Source: Burkholderia humptydooensis (GTDB lineage: Bacteria > Pseudomonadota > Gammaproteobacteria > Burkholderiales > Burkholderiaceae). From it: a stretch of DNA of 64,000 nt. A model generated the notes under the pieces. It saw nothing but the letters and a program-made list of their open reading frames with translations. It was not told the origin of the DNA and searched no databases. The stretch is taken from assembly GCF_001513745.1 (NCBI RefSeq), contig NZ_CP013382.1, forward strand, positions 2,108,001 through 2,172,000, given 5' to 3'. The translations under genes and the position numbers were made by a program. This document shows, one piece after another, positions 38,701-47,467 of this stretch (within the stretch, counting starts at the first letter, position 1; every line of letters starts with the position of its first letter).

Positions 38701-41700
38701 CGCCTCGAGGCCGGGCTCCTGGTGACGGAAGGCATCGACCCAGACGGCATGCACGCGCCTGATGAAGCCGGCCAGCGTATCACTCGGCGAAAAGCGCGTG
38801 CGCAGCGGCAGCGTATCGACAAAGAAGCCCTGCATCGCGCGGGTCGACACGACCTGACGATTCGTCACGGGTGTGCCGATACAGATGTCCCGACTGCCCG
38901 CGTAGCGATGCACCGCCAGCTTGAACAACGCGAGCAGGCCGACAAAGCGCGAGACGCGCAGCCCGGCCAGCAGGCCGCCCACCTGCTCCAGCTCGTCCCG
39001 TCCGATCAGGAACGCATGCGTCGCGCCATCGTGTCGCATCGTCGCGTCGCGCGGGTAATCAGCGGGCAGCGACAGGAACTCGGGACAGTCGCGCAACTGC
39101 TCACGCCAGTACGCCAGATGCGCATCGTGCGCGGGGCCGCGCGCACGCGCGCGCGCCCATGCCGCGTAGTCGACGTATTGAATGGCGGGCGCGGCGAGTC
39201 TGGCCGGTTGCGCATACTGCTGGCCGATCTCGTCGACCAGCAGCGAGATCGAATCGGCATCCGTGATGACGTGATGCAGCACCAGCGCCAGCAGCCGCGT
39301 CTGCTCGGACAGACGCGCCACCTGCAGCCGGAACAGCCCCGGACGACGCAAATCGAAACGATGCGACGCCTGCATCGCGCGCCATGCGGCTTCGTTCTTG
39401 CGCTGCTCGAGCTCCGTCAGCGTCGACCAGTCCTCACACGCCAGATCGGGAACATGCGTATCGTCGAGCTGCGCGACGACCTCGCCGTCGACGAAATGAA
39501 ATGACGTCCTGAACACCTCGTGACGCTGAAGGCACGCGCGGATCGCGCACAGAAACCGCGCATCGTCCGTCACGCCCTGCACGCGCAGGACGACCGACAC
39601 GTTGTAGTGCGTCGCGCCCGGGTCGAGTTGATCCAGAAACCACATGCGCCGCTGCGCGCTCGTCACGGGGAGATGTCCGCCGCGCGCGATCGGGCGGATG
39701 CCGTCCCGTCCCGGCTGCGACGCCCCGCCGGCTCGCGCGAGCGCGTCCGCCTGCGCCGCGAACTCGGCAAACACGGGGAATTCGAACACGTGCACGAGCG
39801 GCAGCGCGAGCCCCGTCGCCCGTTCCAGTTCCGCCAGCATGCGCAGCGCGAGCAACGAATGACCGCCCAACGCGAAGAAATCATCGGTTTGCGCAATGTC
39901 GTCCCGCTTCAGCGCGTTTCGCCATGCGTCGCGCAGCAGGTGTCCGAACGGGTCCGACGGCGCGAACGGCACCCGTGGCTCGGGCCTCGCGCGCCATTCC
40001 CACTGTGCGAGCAGGTGGACGTCGACCTTGCCGTTCGGCGTCAGCGGCAGTGCATCGAGCGCGATGAAGCGATTGACGAGGCGGCCGTACGCGAGCGGGC
40101 GGGTGCGCGCCACGCGCGCCCGGAACGCCTGTCGCAGCGTCGTTTCATCGAGGATCGCGCCCGCTTCGGGCACGCAGAACGCGATCACGCGCGCGTCGTC
40201 CTCGTCGTCGCCGGATGCGATCGGCAGCACCACCGCGTCGCTCACGCCGTCGCACGCGCGCACGTCCGCGGTCAGATCATGGAAATTGACCCACACGCCG
40301 CGCAGTTTCCGGACGCCATTGGCGCGCCCCAGATAAGCAACATGGCCGCGCTCGTCGACCCGGCCCAGATCGCGCGTGCGGTACATCCTCGCGCCCGGTT
40401 CGCCGGCAAAGGGATCGGGAATGAAGTGCTCGGCCGTGAGCGCGGGTTGTCCGGCATAACCGTGGGCGAGCCCGCTCCCGCCTATGCAGATCTCCCCCGG
40501 CACGCCCGCGGGCATTTCCGACAGAGCGTCGTCCACGAGATACAGCGCGGCGTGCGGATGGGGACGGCCGATGCCCACCGCGCCGTCGAATGTGGCGCGC
40601 CGGATATCCTCGACGCTCGCGTAGATCGAGCATTCGGTGGGACCATACAGATTGACGACGCGCTGTACGTCCGTCTGCGCAAAGATCCGTTCGACCAGCC
40701 TGCGCGGCAGCGGCTCGCCCGCGACGTTCAGCGTCGCGGCGCCCGCCGGGAAGTCTCCCCGGTCGAGCAGCATCGCGACGTGCGACGGCGTGCCGCTCAC
40801 GCAGGTCAGCGGGGCGTCCGCCTCTGGCACGACCTGCAGACTCTCCAGCATCGTCGCGCAGCCGCCCAGCGCCCAGGGCGTGAACATCTCGAACAGCGAC
40901 ACATCGAACGTCAATGCGGTCGCGAACGTGCTGTTGCGATATTCGCGCGCGGCATACGCGCCACACGCCCACGCAATCAGCGCGAGCACGCCCTGATGCG
41001 GCACCGTCACGCACTTCGGCCGGCCTGTCGATCCCGAGGTGCGAAAGACCACCGCGCTCGCCTGAGCGGTTCCCGATGCAATCACCGCGGCCGGTCCATC
41101 GGCCATCGGCGCAACCAGATAGTCGAGCGCGATCGTGCGCACGCCGTCGAGGCCCGCGCCAGCCGGTCCGGCCAGCACGATCGCGTGGAGGCCAGCGTCG
41201 CTTGCGTGCTCACGCCAGTCCGACGCGCAGGCCTGCATGTCCATCGGGCTGTAAGCCGCGCCCGCGCGCAAAATACCGAGCAGACAGACGATCGCATCGG
41301 CCGAGCGCGGTACGCCCAGGCCGATGCGCGAACCCGCGCCCACACGTTGCGCCCGCAACCGCGCGGCCACGCGATTCGCGCCAGCATCGAGTTCGGCATA
41401 AGAGAGTGTCGTCGCGCGATCGCGCAGCGCCGGCTGGTCCGGCACACGGCGCGCCTGCCGGCTGACGATCTCGCACAGCGCGCGCACGCCGCCCAATCCG
41501 GCCTCATCGGCGGAAACCGGCGCGACCGGCGACACGCGCGCCGTGTGCGGCGTCAGCGCCAGGATTCCAGCGTCGGGATGCGCTGCCCATTGCTCGAGCA
41601 TCGACACATAATCGGCCGCCAGACGCCCGATCATCGCCGGATCGAGCAGATCCTCGCGGAACTCGAATTCGCCGTAGCCGATGCCCGCTCCGAGCGTCAC

Positions 41701-44700
41701 CGTGCCGCTCAGCTTGAACTTCGCCTGCTGCGTGCGTTGCGCGATACCTCGCAGCGTCAGGCCGTCCGGCGCCGACACCGACGGCGGAAACGCCTGAAAC
41801 GCGAACATGGCCTCGAACAGCGGCGACGCATCGAGATGCCGCTGCGGCTGCAGCGCCTGCACGACTTCCTCGAACGGCGCGCCTGCGTGCGCAAGCGCAT
41901 CGATGACCGTGTCCCGGGTCGCCGCGAGCAGATCGGCGAGCGAGCGCCCCGCATCGATCCGCATCCGCAGCACGACGGTATTGACGAACAGCCCCACGAT
42001 CGGCGCGGTCCCTTCCTGATCGCGGTTCGCGACCGGCGCGCCGATGCACAGATCGCTCTGGCCGCTGTATCGCGACAGCACGATCGCAAACCCGGCCAGC
42101 AGGATGGCGTGAATCGACGCGCCGTGCGCGGCGGCGATCCTGCCAAGCCCCTCGCACAGCACTGCGGACAAGCGGAACGAATGATGACCGGCGCGCGGGC
42201 CGGCACCCGGCTCCGCCGTCCGTGCCGGCAACGCCAGTTCGCCGCGCGCGCCGCCCAGATGGTCGCGCCAGTAACGCAGGTCCGCATCGACGGCCTGCCG
42301 CGCCTCGTCCGAGCGCCGCCAGCAGCAATAGTCCCGATACTCTGCGGGCAGGACGGGAAGCGCGTCGCGGCCCGAGTAAAGCCGCAGCCAGTCGTCGACG
42401 ATCACCCCCATCGACCAGCCATCCGCCACGATGTGATGAAGCGCGACGTACAGGTAATGCACCTTCGGATCGTTGGTGTGCACGAGCCGCGCCCGGATCA
42501 GCGGCCCGCTGCCCAGATCGAACGCCGCATCGAGGTCCTGGATCAGGTGCGCGGGCGGCGCATCGCCTGAAGGCGTCTCGCCCTCCCAGCGCGCTTCATC
42601 GAGGCGCACCGCGCCGGTCGGCAGCAGGCATTGCCGGATCTCACCGCCCACCGCCCGAAACACCGCCCTCAACTGTTCGTGCCGCCGCACCAGCGCCGCG
42701 AACGACGCGCGCATCGCGCTCACGTCGAGCGCGCCGTCGATCCGGTAGGCGGTCTTCATCACGTAACGGTCCGACACATCGGGCAGGCGGTCGAGCACCC
42801 ACATCCGCGCCTGCGCCTCGGAAACCGGGTACGACAGGCTGCCATCCTCTTCGATGCGGGTCCACTCGTCACTGCGTGCGTCCGGCTGCATGTACCAGGC
42901 GCCGCGGGCGGCGTCCTCTCGGCGCTGCGCGGCCATGACGGCAAAGCGCGCGACCGTGCGTGCGTCGAACAACTGCTGAAGCGTCGACGTACAGCCGAAC
43001 TCCCGGTTGACCTCGGCGACGATCAGCGCAGCGGACAGCGAGTTGCCGCCCACAGCGAAGAAATCGTCCTCCGCGCCGAGTTCGGGAAAGCGTAGCGCGT
43101 CCGCCCAGATGCGCAACACCGCCGCCTCGTGCGCATCCCTCGGCGGGCGCTTGCGCGACGCGTCGTCCGCATCGCGCCCGACCCGCCACAATTCATCGAG
43201 GTCGGGCGCGCCGCCGACCTGCTCGACGATCCACGGCACGACGCGAAATCGCGACGGCACGCCATGCATCGGCAACGACGCGAACAGCGCGCGACGCAGC
43301 ACGGCGAGCGCGAATGCCGCCTCGTCCACCATGAGATGCATGACCAGCCCGTGTTCGACATCGTGCGTCAGCAGCGCGCGACGCACCCCCGTCACAGCGC
43401 GCGCGCACCGTTCGACCGCGTCGATGTCGATGCGGCCGCCGTCGACGTCGTAATGCGCCGGCCGCGTGTCCAGCGTCCGCACACTGAGGTCCGCCAGCCG
43501 CCGCGCCGGCACGCCCAGGCGCACCGGCGCGGCCGACGGATCGTCGAACCGGCACAACTGCCCGACAAAACCAGCGGGCACCGGGACGCCCCAGTCGTCC
43601 AGCACGTCCGTATCGCCCGCCATCCTGGACGCGATCGAATCGCGCCGCGTCCAGCCGAGATGAGTGAGCGGCGTATCGGGTTCCCGCGCGGCATCCATGA
43701 GCATTCGCAGATACACGTCGAGCCAGGCCTGCGCCGTCGACGGCTCGACGACGCTCGCGTCGTATTCGAACACCACCTCCACGGCCGCGTCTTTTTCATA
43801 CGCGGTCAGCTTCAGGTCGTAGGTCGATCCCGCGTCGATGCCGCCCAACTGCGCGAGCGCCACGTCGCCGAGCCGCAGACGCGGCCCCGACGCATTCATG
43901 AACGCGAACAGCGCCTGCGTAAACGGCACCCGCGCGGGATCCCTGACGGGGCACAGCCGTTCGACGAGGTACTGGAACGGAACCTGCTGCCGCGCCATGC
44001 CTTCGAGCGTGATCTCGGCCACTCGCGCGGCGAAGTCGCGGAACGGCTGATCCGGCCGCACGTCCGAGACGAGGACGATCGTGTTGAAGAAAAGGCCGAC
44101 CGTATCGTCGAATTCGCCGTCGCCGCGATTCGCGACCAGCGTCGCGACCGGCACGCGTTCGCAGCGGGACAGGCGCCACAACAGCACGTCGTAGGCGGCC
44201 AGCAGGATCGAAAACAAGGTCGCATGCGTGGCACGGGCGAGCGCGTGCAACTGGCGCGTCGCCGTGACGGGCAGCACGCCCGTCAGGGTCCGCTTGCGCG
44301 GCGCGCCCGCGACGCTGCGCTGCCGATCGACCGGCAGCGCAAGCTGGGCGGGCAGCGCGCCAAGGCGGTCGGCCCAATACGCGACCGCGCGCGCGCCCTC
44401 GTCGGAGCGCAACCACGCGTGCTGGCGCCGGGCGAAGCGTAGATAGCGCGCGCCGCCATCGTCCCGCGCGGGGCGCGCCGGATCGCGTCCGGCATAGCGG
44501 GCCGCGAGTTCCCGGTGCAGCAGTCCCATCGACCAGTCGTCGGCCAGCAGATGATGCACCGTGAGCAACAGGCAACTGTCGCGCGATGACAGGCGCACCA
44601 GCGCGTATCGGAACAGCGGGGCGGCGGCCAAATCGAAAGGCGTTTCCCGGAACCGGACGCGCAGCGCCGCGAATCGCGCCGCCGCCTCGCCGGGCGGCAG

Positions 44701-45009
44701 GCCGGACCAGTCGTGCACCGGGCACTCGATCGGCGCGATGTCGTCGAAGCGCTGCGCGACGCCGTCGTCGTCGTCCGCGCACGGCACGAAGCGCAGATGT
44801 AGCGTCGCATGGCTGGCAAACGTATCGGCCAGGCTGCGCGCGAGCCGCGGCAGATCGACGTCGCCCTGCAGCGCCAGCACATCGGTCATGTGGAAATGGG
44901 CCGCGTCGCGATCGATCCGCATCGCGCGGTACATCTGCTTTTGCCCCCAGGACAGGGGCGCTTCGTCGGCGTGGCGGGAACCGAAAGACGGGCTGTTTCG
45001 CTCGTTCAT
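35728..45009 (-). CDS. Terminal NRPS: C-(A deleted)-T / C-A-T / C-A-T-TE
   Basis: 3093 residues from the ATG at 45009 (MNERNSPSFG), overlapping the upstream stop (ATGA). Module 1: C (HHLLADD, 152-158), then only a remnant of an A C-terminal subdomain (~470-595), then T (GGNSL, Ser657). Module 2: C (HHIVADG, 858-864), A (TSGSTGRPK, 1324-1332; YGPTE), T (GGHSL, Ser1718). Its late A motifs are divergent (YRTRDL, GRANGVRKLRGVWVNFHDL). Module 3: C (HHVITDA, 1912-1918), A (TSGSTGAPKG; GGATEAAIWS; YRTGD), T (GGTSL, Ser2793). TE: GWSFGG with Ser2935, His near 3058. Specificity residues read by eye are DVFSNALIYK (module 2) and DLYDMSLIWK (module 3, Cys-like except Asp for Asn). It adds the last three residues and releases the peptide. 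Confidence 0.9.
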   Translation of the reverse strand: MNERNSPSFGSRHADEAPLSWGQKQMYRAMRIDRDAAHFHMTDVLALQGDVDLPRLARSLADTFASHATLHLRFVPCADDDDGVAQRFDDIAPIECPVHDWSGLPPGEAAARFAALRVRFRETPFDLAAAPLFRYALVRLSSRDSCLLLTVHHLLADDWSMGLLHRELAARYAGRDPARPARDDGGARYLRFARRQHAWLRSDEGARAVAYWADRLGALPAQLALPVDRQRSVAGAPRKRTLTGVLPVTATRQLHALARATHATLFSILLAAYDVLLWRLSRCERVPVATLVANRGDGEFDDTVGLFFNTIVLVSDVRPDQPFRDFAARVAEITLEGMARQQVPFQYLVERLCPVRDPARVPFTQALFAFMNASGPRLRLGDVALAQLGGIDAGSTYDLKLTAYEKDAAVEVVFEYDASVVEPSTAQAWLDVYLRMLMDAAREPDTPLTHLGWTRRDSIASRMAGDTDVLDDWGVPVPAGFVGQLCRFDDPSAAPVRLGVPARRLADLSVRTLDTRPAHYDVDGGRIDIDAVERCARAVTGVRRALLTHDVEHGLVMHLMVDEAAFALAVLRRALFASLPMHGVPSRFRVVPWIVEQVGGAPDLDELWRVGRDADDASRKRPPRDAHEAAVLRIWADALRFPELGAEDDFFAVGGNSLSAALIVAEVNREFGCTSTLQQLFDARTVARFAVMAAQRREDAARGAWYMQPDARSDEWTRIEEDGSLSYPVSEAQARMWVLDRLPDVSDRYVMKTAYRIDGALDVSAMRASFAALVRRHEQLRAVFRAVGGEIRQCLLPTGAVRLDEARWEGETPSGDAPPAHLIQDLDAAFDLGSGPLIRARLVHTNDPKVHYLYVALHHIVADGWSMGVIVDDWLRLYSGRDALPVLPAEYRDYCCWRRSDEARQAVDADLRYWRDHLGGARGELALPARTAEPGAGPRAGHHSFRLSAVLCEGLGRIAAAHGASIHAILLAGFAIVLSRYSGQSDLCIGAPVANRDQEGTAPIVGLFVNTVVLRMRIDAGRSLADLLAATRDTVIDALAHAGAPFEEVVQALQPQRHLDASPLFEAMFAFQAFPPSVSAPDGLTLRGIAQRTQQAKFKLSGTVTLGAGIGYGEFEFREDLLDPAMIGRLAADYVSMLEQWAAHPDAGILALTPHTARVSPVAPVSADEAGLGGVRALCEIVSRQARRVPDQPALRDRATTLSYAELDAGANRVAARLRAQRVGAGSRIGLGVPRSADAIVCLLGILRAGAAYSPMDMQACASDWREHASDAGLHAIVLAGPAGAGLDGVRTIALDYLVAPMADGPAAVIASGTAQASAVVFRTSGSTGRPKCVTVPHQGVLALIAWACGAYAAREYRNSTFATALTFDVSLFEMFTPWALGGCATMLESLQVVPEADAPLTCVSGTPSHVAMLLDRGDFPAGAATLNVAGEPLPRRLVERIFAQTDVQRVVNLYGPTECSIYASVEDIRRATFDGAVGIGRPHPHAALYLVDDALSEMPAGVPGEICIGGSGLAHGYAGQPALTAEHFIPDPFAGEPGARMYRTRDLGRVDERGHVAYLGRANGVRKLRGVWVNFHDLTADVRACDGVSDAVVLPIASGDDEDDARVIAFCVPEAGAILDETTLRQAFRARVARTRPLAYGRLVNRFIALDALPLTPNGKVDVHLLAQWEWRARPEPRVPFAPSDPFGHLLRDAWRNALKRDDIAQTDDFFALGGHSLLALRMLAELERATGLALPLVHVFEFPVFAEFAAQADALARAGGASQPGRDGIRPIARGGHLPVTSAQRRMWFLDQLDPGATHYNVSVVLRVQGVTDDARFLCAIRACLQRHEVFRTSFHFVDGEVVAQLDDTHVPDLACEDWSTLTELEQRKNEAAWRAMQASHRFDLRRPGLFRLQVARLSEQTRLLALVLHHVITDADSISLLVDEIGQQYAQPARLAAPAIQYVDYAAWARARARGPAHDAHLAYWREQLRDCPEFLSLPADYPRDATMRHDGATHAFLIGRDELEQVGGLLAGLRVSRFVGLLALFKLAVHRYAGSRDICIGTPVTNRQVVSTRAMQGFFVDTLPLRTRFSPSDTLAGFIRRVHAVWVDAFRHQEPGLEAIVADRQSERVPGYHPLFQLAFAHTDEALATNDAHGLRWRVSQGGRYATPFDLTCHCNETPDGMWVTLEYKTALYAPASIAAFGAHLRRLLSCLATHLDVPLAALPGVDVGASVAAPAVRDARLTDGFARHAKANPDAIAVKTVSGEFSYATLDADSNRLARRLLADGLQPGECVALCVERDYPLIVALLAVSKAAGCFVPFDSDVPALRLRGIIAQHRITRLVSTHAIVARWSPEATQSMRDVCLYDVGTQRGPSAPGEFGAVVTARDWADARPLPVSVAHDASHAAYVIFTSGSTGAPKGVMIGHAAACATLDWINTRFQVAAGDRLMWCASPGFDLSVYDVFGVLGAGATVCVADRGMLFDPTVLAAYLTHWNVSMWDSAPAVLQFALAGCEVLGDAFRSETMRLVMLSGDRIPVTLPADGSRHFPNAHWYALGGATEAAIWSNFHDIGRAEAARAMRWQRAVPYGRAFGAAAYFVLDDDLRICPDGVEGELYIGGGCLADGYLGAPALTAERFIPDPFAASGRLYRTGDRVRRDASGTLWILGRTDTQIKLRGYRIELGEVESAIQRMPEVRAALALMDADRQEIRAYVQLTGPGALDDAQVLSYLGARLPHYMVPASVHFIDAWPTTVNGKVDRERLASDHGRAASRSPRTAFSTLAGRLATLWEEVLGTPVEDMEKSFFHYGGTSLMAVRIIGLVNERLGAALQVIDVFRYPTPTRLAMRIAAPDAQPPSRPASPADPAVVSVWKAGDGRTPMLIFIAPPGTDGACYAALMDELRAWPGGLGTVALTLPLLRRWRDGAEQSVGALCRLMAAALAEAGIERAIPCGWSFGGMLAANLLGWADASRLTLSSPALLIDAFGVMDAVGGGAGQPDAARETFDAVAGLLSDAIDGAALAELREASVALLQVGATGGHEVTTPCIALLESAGPAHVSASSSWPRTALLHVHALDAHHYALLRRPWVQEVASWIMTSLDHDAAHGMPVTESI

Positions 45010-45895
45010 CGTGATTGGTCTGGTGCGAAGTTGTCGGTCAGCGTGAGCGGGCTCGACAGCGCCCACGACAAGGGGTTTCCGCGTACCGGACGCCGCTTCC
45101 CGGTACGCGTGAAATAGTCGGCCCCGAAGCCGGGCGACGTGAACACGCCGTTGAACACCCAGCGTTCGCCCTGCGTGAAATCGCCCGCGCGGTGATAGCC
45201 GCGCGTATCGGCGAAAACCAGCGTGCCCGCCGGGCCGTCGCACGAGACGGCCTGCCGATCGAGGCTCGCCGGCGCAATCTCGATCCGGCTGCCCTGCGCG
45301 CCCTTGCGGTGCGTGCCGCGCGCGTAGCGCATCGCGCCATTGCCTGCGCCGACATCGGCGAAGTAGGCAAACAGACGCACCACCGACGTATCGCACCGTC
45401 CATCGCGATGCCACTTGCCGTTCTCGGACAGCCCGCCCCCGAATGCCGGAATACCGCGTACTTTCTCAACTGAACGAACATGTCGAAGTACGCGTTGATG
45501 ATTTCGAGGAACGGGGCCTGGCACGCGAAACGCGCGTACACGCTATCGGGATTGAAGCGCGGGTACGAACCCAGCACGTTCGACATGAATGCATAGACCC
45601 GCGCCTGGTCGGAGTTCGCGGGCACGCGCTTGCGGCGTTGCGACTCGGCCCGACACGCCTGCTCGCGCAATGCGTCGAACAGCGGCTGCATTCCGGCGAA
45701 GCGGCTCACATGCGAGATCGCCACGCCGTCGTCGTTCAACGCCTTCAGGATCCGGCGTCCCTCGTCGCACAGCACGGCGCGGTGATGGCGGTACTCGCGC
45801 GTCGGACGGCGATTCAGGACGTTCCGGTACAGGAAATCGCATTCGACAAGGCGATGGAAGATGCGGTCGAACAGGTTCATGGATTGGACTTTCAC
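45006..45895 (-). pseudogene. PhyH-type Fe(II)/2OG oxygenase with a frameshift
   Basis: The first frame starts with a GTG at 45895 (overlapping the upstream stop; alternative ATG at 45880, MNLFDRIFHR). It carries the N-terminal part (ILKALNDDGVAISHVSRFAG ... YFDMFVQLRKYAVF). The match then shifts to another frame carrying SENGKWHRDG (HxD iron ligands), RLFAYFADV, GTLVFADTRGYHRAGDF (second His) and FNGVFTSPGFGADYF up to the stop at 45006. The switch lies at a G/C run at 45431-45440, where one base seems gained or lost. The family is phytanoyl-CoA dioxygenase-like. In NRPS loci such enzymes hydroxylate amino acids or peptides. Either the gene is dead in this strain or the base is a sequencing error. 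Downstream coupling (ATGA to the NRPS) is preserved. Confidence 0.75.
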
Positions 45896-47454
45896 TGAAA
45901 CGGATTCAACGCGCGCAGGAGTCGCGTCGCCGCGGCCCGGTCCGTCTTGCCGCGTTCGTTGAGCGGTATCGCAAACACGATTTCAATCAGTTGCGGCGTC
46001 ATGTACGCGGGCAGCGCCGCCGCCAGACGCGCGCGGCACGCTTCGCGCAGCGCGTCGACGGGCAGATCCGGCTCCGCGCGCTCGACGAGCGCCGCCAGCT
46101 CGGCACGCTCGCCATCGCGGTAAAGCATCACGACAGCCGCGCGCACGTGCGGGTCCCGCAGCAGCACCGCTTCGATTTCCTCGGGTTCGATCCGATGGCC
46201 GCGCAGCTTGATCTGCAGATCGAGCCGACCCAGGAATTCATAGACGCCACCGCCGCGTCGCCTGACCCGGTCGCCCGTCCGATAGAAGCGCCCCCGCGCG
46301 AACGGCACCGCGACGAATGATGTGGCCGTCTGTGCCGGCGCGTCGATGTAGCCGACGCCCGTCGCCACGCCGCCGATCAGCAGCTCACCCGCGTCGCCGT
46401 CCGCCACGGGCGCAAGATCGGCATCCACGACATGCAGTTCGGCGCCCGGGATCGCGCGGCCGATCGGCACGGCGTCGCCGTCCGGCGCGCATGTCATCAC
46501 GTGATGCGTGACGTCCACGCCGCACTCGGTCGGGCCGTACGCATTGACGAGCGGCGCGTCGCTGACGTCGAACCAGCGACGCGCTACCGCGATCGGCAGG
46601 CTCTCCCCCGCCGTCACCATGATGCGCAGCGTGTCGGGCGCGCGCGCGCGATGCCGCGCCACGACATCGAGCAGCGTCGCCAGATAGCTCGGCACCGCCT
46701 GCAGCACGGTCACGTTCGCGCGCGCCAGCGCATCCAGCAGCGCCGGCGGATGCGCGACCGCGTCCTGCGCCACGACCGTCACGCGCGCGCCGACCAGTCC
46801 CGCCGCCAGAAACTGCCAGACCGACAGATCGAACGCGCACGGCGCGGTCTGCGCGATCCGGTCGCCCGCATGAAGGCCGAGATCGTCGATCTTCGCCCAC
46901 AGGTGATTGACCAGGTTCGCCTGCGACAGCAGCGCGCCCTTCGGCTCGCCGGTCGAGCCCGACGTGAAGATCACGTAGGCGGGATCGTCGAGGGTCACGT
47001 CGGGCAGCGCGTGGCCGGCTTGCGGACCCGACGCCAGCCACGCCGCGGGATCGACGACCGTGACGGCGCGATTCGGATCGATCGCGTGGTCTGCATGCGC
47101 ATCCGCCAGCATCAGCGTACATGCGCAACGTGCCAGCATGTACCGCTTGCGCTGGGCGGGCGCGCCGGGATCGATCGGCAGATAGGCCGCGCCGCACTTG
47201 AAGGTCGCCAGGATCGCGGCAAGCATCACGACATCGCGCCCGCGCGAAATCGCGACGATCGCACCGCGCCCCGCGCCCAGCCGCCGCATTTCGTGCGCGA
47301 AGCGATTCGCCAATCCGTCCAGCTCGGCGTAGGTCACGCGCCGGGCCGCGTCTTCAGCCGCGATCGCCGACGGGTGCGTCCGCGCCGTTTCCTCGAACCG
47401 GTGAATGTACGGCACGCGCCGCGCCGTCCGGTTGCGGTCCACGTTCGTCAGCAT
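45892..47454 (-). CDS. Stand-alone NRPS adenylation domain
   Basis: 520 residues from the ATG at 47454 (MLTNVDRN). An ATG 10 codons earlier overlaps the upstream gene. All core motifs of an A domain are present: VTYAELDGLANR, FTSGSTGEPKG, NAYGPTE, GELLIGG, YRTGDRVRRR, GRLDLQIKLRGHRIE and ERGKTD with the catalytic Lys. There is no C or carrier domain, and the protein stops right after the A domain. Specificity residues read by eye are DLWQVAAVDK, which I cannot assign. It sits between two NRPS genes whose modules lack a usable A domain, so it probably loads one or both carriers in trans, perhaps with the MbtH protein. Confidence 0.9.
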   Translation of the reverse strand: MLTNVDRNRTARRVPYIHRFEETARTHPSAIAAEDAARRVTYAELDGLANRFAHEMRRLGAGRGAIVAISRGRDVVMLAAILATFKCGAAYLPIDPGAPAQRKRYMLARCACTLMLADAHADHAIDPNRAVTVVDPAAWLASGPQAGHALPDVTLDDPAYVIFTSGSTGEPKGALLSQANLVNHLWAKIDDLGLHAGDRIAQTAPCAFDLSVWQFLAAGLVGARVTVVAQDAVAHPPALLDALARANVTVLQAVPSYLATLLDVVARHRARAPDTLRIMVTAGESLPIAVARRWFDVSDAPLVNAYGPTECGVDVTHHVMTCAPDGDAVPIGRAIPGAELHVVDADLAPVADGDAGELLIGGVATGVGYIDAPAQTATSFVAVPFARGRFYRTGDRVRRRGGGVYEFLGRLDLQIKLRGHRIEPEEIEAVLLRDPHVRAAVVMLYRDGERAELAALVERAEPDLPVDALREACRARLAAALPAYMTPQLIEIVFAIPLNERGKTDRAAATRLLRALNPFQ

Positions 47455-47467
47455 GTCGCCCGCCCGC

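Noticed and set aside
39520..42570. Plus-strand open frame of 1016 codons opposite the terminal NRPS
   Set aside because: It lies fully antisense to a well supported NRPS, is Arg/Ala/His-rich and has no motif. Long antisense frames are expected at this GC content.
45010..45414. N-terminal extension of the 3093-residue NRPS
   Set aside because: The 135 extra codons are another frame of the PhyH gene. The ATG at 45009 overlaps the upstream stop and is followed directly by a C domain.
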